64,000 nucleotides of DNA from UBA969 sp041694635 (GTDB lineage Bacteria; Planctomycetota; Planctomycetia; Gemmatales; Gemmataceae): contig JBDNHI010000103.1 of the NCBI GenBank assembly GCA_041694635.1, forward strand, positions 1-64,000, written 5' to 3'. The translations under genes were made by a program, and so were the position numbers. Of the stretch, positions 15,648 through 24,604 are shown in pieces (position 1 is the stretch's first letter; every line of letters begins with the position of its first letter). The notes under the pieces are model-generated. The model searched no databases, had not been told where the DNA came from, and saw nothing but the letters and a program-made list of their open reading frames with translations.

Positions 15648-18407
15648 ATGAGCATTAAGTATGTCTATTATTTTGGTGGTACCAGTTCTGAAGGCCGCAC
15701 AGATATGAAAAATCTGCTGGGCGGCAAAGGTGCTAATCTTGCTGAAATGAGCAATATTGGACTTCCTGTTCCCGCTGGTTTTACCATCACCACTGAAGTT
15801 TGTACTCATTTTTATGATAATCATCATAAATACCCCGAAACTTTAAACGCTCAGATCTTAGAAGCGCTGCATAAAACTGAAGTTGAGATGGGTGCAAAGT
15901 TCGGCGACCCTGAAAATCCCTTGCTTGTTTCTTGCCGTAGCGGGGCTAGGGTTTCTATGCCCGGTATGATGGATACCGTTTTGAACATCGGTCTGAATGA
16001 ACTAACCCTTAAAGGTTTGATTAAAAAAACAGGTAACGAACGCTTTGCTTGGGATAGTTACCGCAGATTTGTACAAATGTATGGCGATGTTGTTTTAGGC
16101 ATGAAGCCTGAATCAAAGGAAGAGGAAGATCCCTTTGAACATCTTCTTCATAAAATGAAGAAGAAAAAAGGTGTTGCACTCGATAATGAATTAGATACTG
16201 ATGATCTGAAAAAATTGGTTAAGCAGTTCAAAAAAGCTGTGCTTGAACGAACGGGTAAAGAATTTACAGATGACCCGATGGAACAGTTGCTTGAAGCTGT
16301 AGGCGCTGTATTTAAGTCTTGGGGTAATGATCGTGCGGTGGTTTATCGTAGGCAGTATAACTATCCACATAACTGGGGCACTGCTGCAAATATTTGCGCC
16401 ATGGTTTTTGGGAATATGGGTGACGACTGTGCTACCGGGGTCGCATTTACGCGAGACCCTGCCACCGGTGAAAAAGTTTTCTACGGTGAATATTTAATCA
16501 ATGCTCAGGGTGAAGATGTTGTTGCGGGTATCCGTACACCCAAGAAAATTGCGGAACTTCAGGTCGAAATGCCTGAAGTTTATGCTCAACTTGACGAAAT
16601 TCGTGGCAAGCTTGAAAAACATTACAGAGATGTTCAAGATATTGAATTCACTGTCCAAAAAGGTAAGCTCTGGATGCTGCAAACTCGTAATGGCAAGCGT
16701 ACTGGTTTTGCTGGTGTTCGTTTTGCTGTTGATATGGTTCACGAAGGTTTGATTTCTAAAGAAGAGGCTATTTCTGCTGGCCGTATTCCACCTGATGATT
16801 TAAATCAACTTCTCCAGCCCATTTTTGACCCAGAAGCCAAACGCAAAGCGGTTGAAGAAGGCCGATTGCTTGCTACTGGTATCAATGCCGGCCCTGGTGC
16901 TGCTACTGGTAAAATTAAGTTCTATGCCGATGATGCTGAAGCTTATGTAAATAGCTTCAGTCGCGATGCAAACGGCAAGCTTCCCGAAGATGCACAGGTG
17001 GTTCTTGTTCGTCAAGAAACAAGCCCCGAAGATATCCGTGGCATGCAGGTTGCAACTGGGATTCTTACTGCCTTTGGTGGTGCTTCAAGCCATGCTGCTT
17101 TGGTAAGTCGCCAAATGGGTAAGGTTTGTATCGTAGGCTGTGGAGATCTTAAGATCGATTACAAGAAGCGCACGGTAACGGCAGGTGGCAAAACCTTGAA
17201 AGAAGGCGATTGGATTGCAATCGATGGTTTTTCGGGCGAAGTGATGGAAGGCAAAGTTGCAACCAAGCCTAGTGAAGTCGTTCAGGTTTTGATTTCGAAG
17301 ACTCTGAAGCCTGAAGAATCCAAGGTTTACCAGCAGTTTGCAGAGCTTATGAGTTGGGCTGATGAAGTGCGAACATTGAAAGTTCGTACCAATGCTGATC
17401 AACCAGACCAAGCTGCTGCTGCAATTGCTTTTGGTGCAGAAGGTATCGGGCTATGTCGAACCGAGCATATGTTTTTTGATCATATTCTTACAATGCGAGA
17501 GATGATTCTTTCGACCACTACGGAACAAAGGAAGGTTGCTTTAGAAAAGCTTTTGGAATTCCAAAGAAGTGATTTTGCAGGCATATTCAAAGCCATGAAG
17601 GGCAAGCCTGTAACTATCAGAACTTTGGATCCACCGCTTCACGAATTCCTTCCTGCGCTTGACCAAAAAGATAAGCAGAAGGAAGTTGCCAAGATGATTG
17701 GTGTTAGCCCTAAATCTATTGAGAAGCGCATTAAGGAACTGCATGAGCTAAACCCCATGCTTGGTTTCCGTGGTTGCAGGTTGGGCAATGTATTTCCCGA
17801 GATTACTGAAATGCAGGCTCGTGCAATTATCGAAGCTGCTTGTGATGTCGCCAAGGAAGGTATTGCTGTTGAGCCCGAAATCATGATTCCTCTTGTGGGT
17901 TTCTTGCCTGAATTAAAAGCTCAGGCTAAATTGGTTCACGCTATTGCTGAAAAAGTTTTTGTTGAAAAAGGTATGAGGGTTAATTACCTCGTTGGCACGA
18001 TGATCGAGTTGCCCCGCGCTTGCGTGGCTGCTGCTGAAATCGCAACAGAAGCCCAGTTCTTTAGCTTTGGTACTAACGATCTTACCCAGACTACTTTGGG
18101 GATCAGTCGTGATGATTACGGCAGCTTTATCCGCCATTACATCGAAAACGATCTTGTTAAGAAGGATCCATTCCAAGTGATCGATTTTGATGGCGTGGGA
18201 TCGCTGATGAGAATTGGTGTTGAAAAAGGCCGCTCTGTGAAACCTGATTTAAAGATTGGTATTTGTGGCGAGCATGGTGGCGAACCTGATTCGGTGAAAT
18301 TCTGTCATCGACTTGGTTTAAACTATGTAAGTTGCAGCCCGTTCCGAGTGCCGATTGCTCGTCTTGCAGCAGCGCAAGCTGTGCTGGAAGAAAAGAATAA
18401 GAAGTAA
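15648..18407 (+). CDS. ppdK: Pyruvate, phosphate dikinase
   Basis: 919 residues, full length for the family. Interconverts pyruvate, ATP and phosphate with phosphoenolpyruvate, AMP and pyrophosphate. The N-terminal ATP-grasp domain starts LLGGKGANLAEMSNIGLPVP; the swivelling phospho-His domain carries GGASSHAALVSRQMGKVCIV with His482; the C-terminal PEP/pyruvate TIM barrel ends with GICGEHGGEPDSVKFCHRLG. AGGGGA lies 9 nt before the ATG. It stands alone between a long leader and a strong terminator, so is probably monocistronic. Confidence 0.96.
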   Translation: MSIKYVYYFGGTSSEGRTDMKNLLGGKGANLAEMSNIGLPVPAGFTITTEVCTHFYDNHHKYPETLNAQILEALHKTEVEMGAKFGDPENPLLVSCRSGARVSMPGMMDTVLNIGLNELTLKGLIKKTGNERFAWDSYRRFVQMYGDVVLGMKPESKEEEDPFEHLLHKMKKKKGVALDNELDTDDLKKLVKQFKKAVLERTGKEFTDDPMEQLLEAVGAVFKSWGNDRAVVYRRQYNYPHNWGTAANICAMVFGNMGDDCATGVAFTRDPATGEKVFYGEYLINAQGEDVVAGIRTPKKIAELQVEMPEVYAQLDEIRGKLEKHYRDVQDIEFTVQKGKLWMLQTRNGKRTGFAGVRFAVDMVHEGLISKEEAISAGRIPPDDLNQLLQPIFDPEAKRKAVEEGRLLATGINAGPGAATGKIKFYADDAEAYVNSFSRDANGKLPEDAQVVLVRQETSPEDIRGMQVATGILTAFGGASSHAALVSRQMGKVCIVGCGDLKIDYKKRTVTAGGKTLKEGDWIAIDGFSGEVMEGKVATKPSEVVQVLISKTLKPEESKVYQQFAELMSWADEVRTLKVRTNADQPDQAAAAIAFGAEGIGLCRTEHMFFDHILTMREMILSTTTEQRKVALEKLLEFQRSDFAGIFKAMKGKPVTIRTLDPPLHEFLPALDQKDKQKEVAKMIGVSPKSIEKRIKELHELNPMLGFRGCRLGNVFPEITEMQARAIIEAACDVAKEGIAVEPEIMIPLVGFLPELKAQAKLVHAIAEKVFVEKGMRVNYLVGTMIELPRACVAAAEIATEAQFFSFGTNDLTQTTLGISRDDYGSFIRHYIENDLVKKDPFQVIDFDGVGSLMRIGVEKGRSVKPDLKIGICGEHGGEPDSVKFCHRLGLNYVSCSPFRVPIARLAAAQAVLEEKNKK

Positions 18408-18423
18408 GCTATTTAGTTAGTGT

Positions 18424-18464
18424 CAAATAAAGCTCCTTTTTTAACTAAAACGGAGCTTTATTTG
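18424..18464 (+). terminator. Intrinsic terminator of ppdK
   Basis: A perfect 13-bp stem: CAAATAAAGCTCC (18424-18436) with GGAGCTTTATTTG (18452-18464), loop of 15 nt, then TTTA. The AT-rich base makes an A-tract/T-tract on both strands. Confidence 0.8.
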
Positions 18465-18532
18465 TTTACAAACCTAGCTTTGTAGACTAGGATTTAAATT
18501 ATCATCATTCTTTTATTTTTTAGGAGATTCTT

Positions 18533-19435
18533 ATGAATATTAAACTCAGGGAGAAAACACGGGCCTTCACTCTCATCGAGTAATTGGTTGTTATTGCAAT
18601 CATAGCTATATTAATAGGGTTATTGTTACCTGCGGTTCAAAAAGTTCGAGAAGCAGCGGCACGGGCTCAATGTGCCAATGGGCTTAAGCAAATGGGGCTT
18701 GCTGCACATAACCTACATAATGTTTATAATATGCTGCCATCTGGTGGAATTGGTTGGACCGATGCGGTCCCAACGTTTACTGCACCTGGTAACCCTGTTG
18801 GTGGGACGGGTCAAAGAGCTGGTTGGGGCTATCAGATTTTACCTTTCCTTGAACAAGAAGCGCTCTGGAAGGGTGCTGGCGGTGCTACTATTGCAGATTG
18901 TCAAATTAATATTATCTCGGGTGTTATTAAGGTCTATTTTTGCCCTAGTAGAAGATCACCTAAGGCGTTACCTCCTACGCCTAGTTGGTATGGCCCTGCG
19001 GGTACTTATGCCCACGGCCCTACTGATTACGCTTCTTCCAATAACAATACCGCTGCTTCAGATGGTACTAATGGTGCGATTCCCTATGGCTATGACGGCT
19101 TAAAGCTTACTCACATCACCGATGGTACAAGCAATACTTTGATGTTTGGTGAGAAAAGAATGGATATTACAAGTATTGGTCAATATCAAAGTGATGATAA
19201 CGAGGGGTATGCCTGTGCTTGGGATCACGATGTATCAAGAACGACTAATGCTGTTCCCCAGCCTGATGGATTGCTTGGAACAGGGGCGGGAGGAAATATT
19301 TTTGGTTCTTCTCATTCTGGTGGGGCCAATTATGTGATGGTTGATGGTGCAGTTCGCTTTATTAATTACAGCGTTACATTGGCTTCCTTTCAGGCGCTAG
19401 GAACCGTAGGAAAAGGCGACTTAAATAATGATTAA
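18533..19435 (+). pseudogene. DUF1559 prepilin-like protein with in-frame TAA
   Basis: From ATG 18533 (good AGGAG site) the frame reads RAFTLIE, then TAA at 18581-18583, then LVVIAIIAILIGLLLPAVQK and a complete DUF1559 domain ending in the usual H-x-GG-x-N region (GSSHSGGANYVMVDGAVRF). In intact homologues this position is Leu (FTLIELLVVIAI), so one T-to-A change explains the stop. The residue before the cleavage-site Phe is Ala instead of the usual Gly. Re-initiation at TTG 18584 would lose the type IV-like signal. The rest is intact, so the lesion is recent or a sequence error. An overlapping lipoprotein gene follows, the normal partner arrangement. Confidence 0.75.
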
Positions 19436-19805
19436 GAAAATTTTAACCGCTTCAATAATGTTGGTTTTTGTAATAGGTTGTGGCGGAGAAGTTAAAACAA
19501 ATACCTTCAAAGTTACGGGTAAAATTCATTCGGGTGGCGCCCCCATCGTTGGGTTGCCTCCCGGTGAACGGCCAATGGTTAAATTTGAAGCAAAAGAAAA
19601 TCAAGCTCAGACTCAGGCCAAGGTGGGGGATGATGGTACTTTTACCGCTGATTTAGCCCCGGGGAACTATAAAGTTACAGGCAGTGCAGGCTTTAGGGCG
19701 GATAGTAATGCAAAAGGCATAGGGATGGTTTCCAAGGACCTTAAGGTTGATGCTGCAATTTCTGATTTAGACTTAGATATTTCTAAAGCTGTTAAAAAAA
19801 AATAA
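19428..19805 (+). CDS. Small lipoprotein partner of DUF1559 gene
   Basis: 125 residues with lipoprotein signal (VIGC, Cys18). The mature part is a beta-rich module (FKVTGKIHSGGAPIVGLPPG, then DGTFTADLAPGNYKVTGSAG) like the carboxypeptidase-regulatory/transthyretin-like domains found in short planctomycete lipoproteins encoded next to DUF1559 genes. The start overlaps the DUF1559 stop by 8 nt, so translation is probably coupled. The broken upstream gene may reduce its expression. Exact function unknown. Confidence 0.75.
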   Translation: MIKKILTASIMLVFVIGCGGEVKTNTFKVTGKIHSGGAPIVGLPPGERPMVKFEAKENQAQTQAKVGDDGTFTADLAPGNYKVTGSAGFRADSNAKGIGMVSKDLKVDAAISDLDLDISKAVKKK

Positions 19806-19832
19806 AAGATCACCTTGATACAAAGTGATCTT
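19806..19832 (-). terminator. Intrinsic terminator for the CDGSH gene
   Basis: AAGATCAC (19806-19813) pairs with GTGATCTT (19825-19832). On the minus strand the stem is followed by TTATTTTTTTTT, inside the end of the opposing lipoprotein gene. Two copies of AATAACTTGATCTT (19834-19847 and 19849-19862) lie between this hairpin and the CDGSH stop codon. Confidence 0.65.
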
Positions 19833-19860
19833 CAATAACTTGATCTTTAATAACTTGATC

Positions 19861-20103
19861 TTATGCAGGGGCAGGGATGGGGGCTTTTTCACCCGCCTGA
19901 AAGCCACACCCATTATGGGCGCCATCGCAGAATGGTTTATTCTTGGATGCACCACACCTACAAATCGCAATCGATTCTTTTCCTTCGGGTATCTTAAAAG
20001 CGTTGCCATCGTGGTCAACGATTTGAATTGCTGCTAATTGAAGGGCACCCTTGATGACAAAGGGGCCATTATCCCGACAACGAATTACTATTGGTTCAGA
20101 CAT
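19861..20103 (-). CDS. CDGSH-type iron-sulfur protein
   Basis: 80 residues from ATG 20103, preferred over an ATG 24 nt upstream because AAAGGA lies 7 nt before it. The C-terminal half has the complete CDGSH motif C-x-C-x2-S-x3-P-x-C-D-G-A-H (CRCGASKNKPFCDGAH), which binds a 2Fe-2S cluster through three Cys and one His. The N-terminal half (IVIRCRDNGPFVIKGALQLA) is the usual bacterial extension. Single-domain bacterial CDGSH proteins are thought to act in redox or iron-sulfur handling; the exact role is not known. Confidence 0.9.
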   Translation of the reverse strand: MSEPIVIRCRDNGPFVIKGALQLAAIQIVDHDGNAFKIPEGKESIAICRCGASKNKPFCDGAHNGCGFQAGEKAPIPAPA

Positions 20104-20168
20104 TACAGTTTCCTTTATAGATTGCATAATTTAAATAAAAACCCACACACTCTACTATTCTATGAGAA

Positions 20169-20852
20169 TTAATCAGCGTAGAAGTCATCACGGGTAGGCC
20201 TTGCTGCGAATTTCCAGGAAACTCTTTTCCCAACATAATCAAGGAAGGTTTGCCTAAACTCCATAGGAGATTGATCTGTGGAAGTTACTTGCATTCTTGA
20301 TTCCCTAGGGTACTGGCAAGTGAAGTTGCGCGAGGGTTGCGATTCATCGGGGTTTTTAACATCGATAAGGCTGATGTTGATGTCGGCTCTGCCGCGGTAA
20401 AGCGTGCCACCGCTTCCTAGTTCATAAATTCCCAGAGAGTTAATTTCGAGGTAAATGACATAGTCTGCACTAAAGTGTTTTCCTATTTCAGTGGGGTCTC
20501 GGTCTAGCCAATCAGGATGAGTGCTTTTGTATTCTTCCACTTTGCGGTTGGGAACAATGCTGATTTTCTCATCATTGGCTTTGGTAAGTGCTTTAATATG
20601 TTTTTCGGTATTGAAGGCGATTTCACGATCTGAATTTATTAATTCGGGTCTTAGGTCTAATTTGCCATAGGTAAGGATGATGACTTTCTTTTCGATTTTT
20701 TTATCTTTGGAAGCAAGGCCTTGTAATTCCGCCTGATGTCTGGGGTCATCCATTAAAAGAAAATTTGCTATAGAAAAAGGGTTGCAACCCGAAATGAGGA
20801 AAGCCAGCGCCATAAGGGCAAAGCTGCGACAAGAGGTTTTCAAGAGAATCAT
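20169..20852 (-). CDS. Conserved planctomycete lipoprotein, unknown function
   Basis: 227 residues; lipobox ISGC with Cys23 and an excellent AAGGAG site before the ATG. The mature protein starts NPFSIANFLLMDDP and contains KKVIILTYGKLDLRPELINS and HFSADYVIYLEINSLGIYEL, an alpha/beta pattern that recalls proteins with a variable-name lipoprotein domain in planctomycetes. No catalytic motif is seen. It ends a minus-strand run with the DUF2752 and acyltransferase genes. Confidence 0.65.
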   Translation of the reverse strand: MILLKTSCRSFALMALAFLISGCNPFSIANFLLMDDPRHQAELQGLASKDKKIEKKVIILTYGKLDLRPELINSDREIAFNTEKHIKALTKANDEKISIVPNRKVEEYKSTHPDWLDRDPTEIGKHFSADYVIYLEINSLGIYELGSGGTLYRGRADINISLIDVKNPDESQPSRNFTCQYPRESRMQVTSTDQSPMEFRQTFLDYVGKRVSWKFAARPTRDDFYAD

Positions 20853-20888
20853 TGAAGGCTCCTTGCAACCGGCAAAGAGCCGGTCGTT

Positions 20889-21383
20889 TTATTTATAATA
20901 AGTGGGGGCGATAATAATCCCCCAGCGCAATAATGCAATACCAACAAACAAAGCAAGAACAATAAGGCCAGTCAGTTCAATGGAGCGGATAAACAAAGTT
21001 TTTCCGAACCATAAGCTTGCCAATCCCCAAGGGAGAACAAGCATTAAAAACAATGCAAGTGCGGTTCCAGCCCAATTAGCCTCTAAGGCATTTCCTAAAT
21101 CCCCCCTTACCACTAAAGCAAAGCTTGTGGTCATTCCGCAGGAAGGGCAGGGCTTGCCTGTAAATATCAGAAAATTGCAGGGAGGAAACCCAAGTTGTTC
21201 GTGAGTTCCCATCGTTTTAGGGTTACCCTTGGCTTCATAAGGATTAAGCCAGAAGGCAATACCAAAGACCACCGTAATTCCCAACACTAAGCCAACTAGA
21301 GCACTTCGAAGCCAAGTATCTAGGGGCTTGCCCGAATATTTATTTCTAGCAAGGCCGGGAGATAGTCTTGGGTTGGTGCTCAT
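20889..21383 (-). CDS. DUF2752 membrane protein
   Basis: 164 residues from ATG 21383 (a TTG at 21407 would add 8 residues; neither has a strong ribosome site). Contains the DUF2752 hallmark GKPCPSCGMTTSFALVVRGD, with a C-x2-C pair between membrane helices. Hydrophobic segments at about 28-46 (LVGLVLGITVVFGIAFWL), 105-125 and 133-157 predict three transmembrane helices. Function of the family is unknown. Confidence 0.85.
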   Translation of the reverse strand: MSTNPRLSPGLARNKYSGKPLDTWLRSALVGLVLGITVVFGIAFWLNPYEAKGNPKTMGTHEQLGFPPCNFLIFTGKPCPSCGMTTSFALVVRGDLGNALEANWAGTALALFLMLVLPWGLASLWFGKTLFIRSIELTGLIVLALFVGIALLRWGIIIAPTYYK

Positions 21384-21424
21384 AACGATGTGTGTACCAA
21401 AGTGCAATAGCAGATGGAAAAGAG

Positions 21425-22102
21425 TTAAGCTACTTTGTTTATATTACCCAAAAGGATAGACTCTGCCAATGCGGTAGCACGGTCTAATTCGTTTTGAACA
21501 AAGTTTAAGTGCTGCTCTAGGTTGGTTTTATTGACACCTTTGGGAATGTGTATTTCATCGGTGGAAACCATTACGACCTTGCTAAATGGGTTAGGAATAG
21601 CGAAACAATCCCAACTTTTAGCGCGCTTGACGGAAGAATAAGCAAAGCCCATGGTAATGATCGGAAGGCCGGTTTTGGATGCGAGGTAAATAGCCCCAGG
21701 TTGGATCACTCCACGCGGGCCTTTGGGACCGTCTGGAGTAATGGTGATATGTCCCTTTTTGCTTAATTTTATCATGGTTCGAAAAGCTTCTACACCGCCT
21801 CGGGTGCTCGAACCCCGAACCAGACCAAATCCCAAATGCTGGATCGCTTGGGCAATCATTTCTCCATCGGAATGGTTGCTGACCAGAACGCTGATATTGG
21901 ATTTTCGATAGTGGTAAATAGGCATGAGCAGATTTTCATGCCACATGATGTAAATGAATCTACCTTGAAAATGAGGCCGACTAGGGTCGTAGTTTTTAGT
22001 TTCGGGTCGATAGTCAAAAAAGATGGTCCTGATCCAAGACCGGACGAAACAGGCAATGAAGAAGCCGATTGTTTTCAAAAGTAATGGATGTCTTATTTTC
22101 AT
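21425..22102 (-). CDS. DUF374 lysophospholipid acyltransferase-like protein
   Basis: 225 residues. Motifs of the DUF374/LPLAT group are clear: FIYIMWHENLLMPIYHYR (catalytic-like H-x-N/D block), LVRGSSTRGGVEAFRTM, and ITITPDGPKGPRGVIQPG. The N-terminus is hydrophobic and probably membrane-associated. Members are thought to add acyl chains to lipid A-like or phospholipid acceptors at the inner membrane; the acceptor here is unknown. It lies 27 bp downstream of dapF on the same strand. Confidence 0.85.
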   Translation of the reverse strand: MKIRHPLLLKTIGFFIACFVRSWIRTIFFDYRPETKNYDPSRPHFQGRFIYIMWHENLLMPIYHYRKSNISVLVSNHSDGEMIAQAIQHLGFGLVRGSSTRGGVEAFRTMIKLSKKGHITITPDGPKGPRGVIQPGAIYLASKTGLPIITMGFAYSSVKRAKSWDCFAIPNPFSKVVMVSTDEIHIPKGVNKTNLEQHLNFVQNELDRATALAESILLGNINKVA

Positions 22103-22129
22103 GGGAACCCTTTCCGCAGTAAATAAAAA

Positions 22130-22969
22130 TCAGCAGTCGGGCCATTCTCCTTCGAAGACTTCAACTGCGGGCCCCGTCATAAAAACATGATTATCGGTTT
22201 CAGACCAGTCCAGTCTTAGGTCTCCGCCCAGCAAATGAGCAGTAATCGAGCGATTAGTTTTACCTGTAAGAAAACCAGCAACAGCAACAGCGCAGGCCCC
22301 TGTGCCACAGGCCAAGGTTTCTCCGGAGCCGCGTTCCCAAACCCGCATGGTGATTTCTTCACGGTTATCAACTCGAACAAATTCGACATTGGTCTTTTTG
22401 GGAAAAGCCAAGTGTGTTTCTATCTTAGGACCAATTCCAAGCACCAAAGCGTCTGAGAGTTCATCAACAAAAATAATGCAATGGGGGTTTCCCATCGAAA
22501 TACAAGTAACCTTAAATTCAACCCCATCGATTACTAAGGGAACTTCCAAAGGCGGAGATCCTACAAAGGTGGTAGGGATCGTTTCAGGAATTAAAATCGG
22601 CTCCCCCATATTCACCTTTATGCTTTGGCATTTGCCGTTTTCAATGTCCAAAGTTAGCTGAAGCACGCCTCTACCCGTTTCTATGGTAAGGTTTCTTTTA
22701 CGAAAAATGCGGTGATCGTATATAAACTTTGCTACGCAGCGCACACCATTGCCACACATCTCCGATTCGCTCCCGTCGCTATTAAACATACGCATACGCG
22801 CATCAGCGTTCTCGGAAGGACAAATAAGGATGAGCCCATCGCCACCCACTCCAAAGTGCCTGTCACTGATTTTGATAGCTAGTGCAGCGGGGTCTTGAGG
22901 TATCGACTGTCTGAAACAGTCGATGTAGATATAGTCGTTGCCAATACCTTGCATTTTAACAAAGCGCAT
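22130..22969 (-). CDS. dapF: Diaminopimelate epimerase
   Basis: 279 residues, normal length. Converts LL- to meso-diaminopimelate for lysine and peptidoglycan synthesis. Both catalytic cysteines are present: Cys72 in SEMCGNGVRC and Cys221 in GETLACGTGACA, with the family start MRFVKMQGIGNDYIYID. AAAGGA precedes the ATG. It starts 12 nt after guaA, so the two share a transcript. Its presence fits a planctomycete that makes peptidoglycan precursors. Confidence 0.96.
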   Translation of the reverse strand: MRFVKMQGIGNDYIYIDCFRQSIPQDPAALAIKISDRHFGVGGDGLILICPSENADARMRMFNSDGSESEMCGNGVRCVAKFIYDHRIFRKRNLTIETGRGVLQLTLDIENGKCQSIKVNMGEPILIPETIPTTFVGSPPLEVPLVIDGVEFKVTCISMGNPHCIIFVDELSDALVLGIGPKIETHLAFPKKTNVEFVRVDNREEITMRVWERGSGETLACGTGACAVAVAGFLTGKTNRSITAHLLGGDLRLDWSETDNHVFMTGPAVEVFEGEWPDC

Positions 22970-22981
22970 ATAATTTATCCT

Positions 22982-24535
22982 TTATTCCCATTCGATGGTT
23001 GCAGGTGGTTTGCTGCTAATATCATAAACAACACGATTCACACCTTTAACCTGATTAATGATTCTGGTTGATATCGTGGCAAGAAGTTCATAGGGGAGGT
23101 GAGACCAATCTGCAGTCATAAAATCATCGGTTTCAACGGCCCTGACCGCAACAACATTTTCGTAGGTTCTACCATCCCCCATAACGCCAACAGATTGAAC
23201 AGGCAGTAAGACTGCAAAAGCTTGGCTGGTTTTCTTATACCATCCTGATTTTTTTAGTTCATCAAGAACGATAAAATCTGCCTGTCTGAGAATATCTAAC
23301 TTAGCCTTATCGATATCGCCAAGGCACCTTACAGCAAGGCCGGGGCCGGGGAAAGGGTGTCGCCATACTGTGTTTTCAGGTAGGCCCAGTTGTAGGCCCA
23401 ACCTGCGGACTTCATCTTTAAATAAATCTTTCAAGGGTTCGATCAATTCGAAGCCTAGTTCTGCAGGAAGTCCCCCGACATTATGATGCGTTTTAATGAC
23501 AGCAGCGGGACCATCAGGGCTACCCCCACTTTCAATCACATCTGGGTAAAGGGTTCCCTGAGCTAGAAATTTAGCATCTTTAATGTTTTTTGCTTCATCT
23601 TTAAAGACATCAATGAACACATGGCCGATGATTTTTCGCTTCTGCTGCGGATCGGTTACGCCGCAAAGTGCTGTTAGAAATCTGTCGGATGCATCCACCA
23701 CATGGAGATCTGCTTGGAAGTTATCCCGGAAGGTTTTTCGAACCATATCCGATTCGCCTTGCCTGAGTAAACCATTATCGACAAAAATGCAGGCAACTTG
23801 TTTCCCGATAGCTTTAACTAAAAGGGCGGCAACTACCGACGAATCTACCCCGCCTGAAAGCCCACAAATCACACGGTGATTGCCTACAGTCGCATGCAGA
23901 TTTTTTACGGTCTCTTCTAGAAAACTTCCTATCTCCCAAAGCCCCTTGCAGCCACATATCTCATTTAGAAAGTTCTTGAGAATGATGGTTCCCTGAGGCG
24001 TATGACTAACTTCCGGATGAAACTGCAACCCGTAAACCGGAAGGATTTTATGCTTCGTTGCAGCCATCGGGCAAGTATCGGTAGACGCTATGGAAACGAA
24101 ATCGTTACTATGCTGATCGACCTGATCACCATGGCTCATCCAAACCGTAATTTCACTAGGGATGTTTTTGAAGAGAAGTTCGGAATTATTAGTTTTGCAA
24201 CTAGCCCTACCAAATTCTCTAGAGGGCGCGCGCTTGACCTCGGTGCCCAGCGATTTGCAAGATATTTGCATACCGTAGCAAATGCCAAGAATAGGGATGC
24301 CAAGCTTGAAGATTTCAGGGTCACACTTAGGGGCGTTTGTTTCATAAACACTAGCCGGCCCGCCGCTCAAAATAATCCCTTTGGGGTTTAGTTCTTTGAT
24401 TCGCTTTGCGGTAAGATCGTGTCGTACAACTTGGCAAAATACATTTAATTCTCGCACCCTGCGAGCTATCAATTGCCCGTATTGCGAGCCAAAGTCTAAG
24501 ATTAATACCGATTCACGATTTTTGATGTCAGCCAT
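22982..24535 (-). CDS. guaA: GMP synthase (glutamine-hydrolysing)
   Basis: 517 residues. The class I glutamine amidotransferase domain (1-195) has Cys86 in GICYGMQ and the His/Glu pair in LQFHPEVSHT. The ATP pyrophosphatase domain has the PP-loop GLSGGVDSSV, and the C-terminal dimerisation domain ends KPPATIEWE, the canonical GuaA C-terminus. It makes GMP from XMP. It heads the minus-strand cluster guaA-dapF-DUF374-DUF2752-lipoprotein. Confidence 0.97.
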   Translation of the reverse strand: MADIKNRESVLILDFGSQYGQLIARRVRELNVFCQVVRHDLTAKRIKELNPKGIILSGGPASVYETNAPKCDPEIFKLGIPILGICYGMQISCKSLGTEVKRAPSREFGRASCKTNNSELLFKNIPSEITVWMSHGDQVDQHSNDFVSIASTDTCPMAATKHKILPVYGLQFHPEVSHTPQGTIILKNFLNEICGCKGLWEIGSFLEETVKNLHATVGNHRVICGLSGGVDSSVVAALLVKAIGKQVACIFVDNGLLRQGESDMVRKTFRDNFQADLHVVDASDRFLTALCGVTDPQQKRKIIGHVFIDVFKDEAKNIKDAKFLAQGTLYPDVIESGGSPDGPAAVIKTHHNVGGLPAELGFELIEPLKDLFKDEVRRLGLQLGLPENTVWRHPFPGPGLAVRCLGDIDKAKLDILRQADFIVLDELKKSGWYKKTSQAFAVLLPVQSVGVMGDGRTYENVVAVRAVETDDFMTADWSHLPYELLATISTRIINQVKGVNRVVYDISSKPPATIEWE

Positions 24536-24604
24536 TCGTTTTCACCATAATTTAAAAAGCTAATTTTATAGAGCATTTAGAAAAGGGTAATGTCATTATT
24601 CATA

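Noticed and set aside
18581..18583. Recoding of TAA, or of the TAG at 54255, as sense codons (alternative genetic code)
   Set aside because: Many intact genes in the window end in TAA, TAG or TGA, so no stop codon is globally reassigned.
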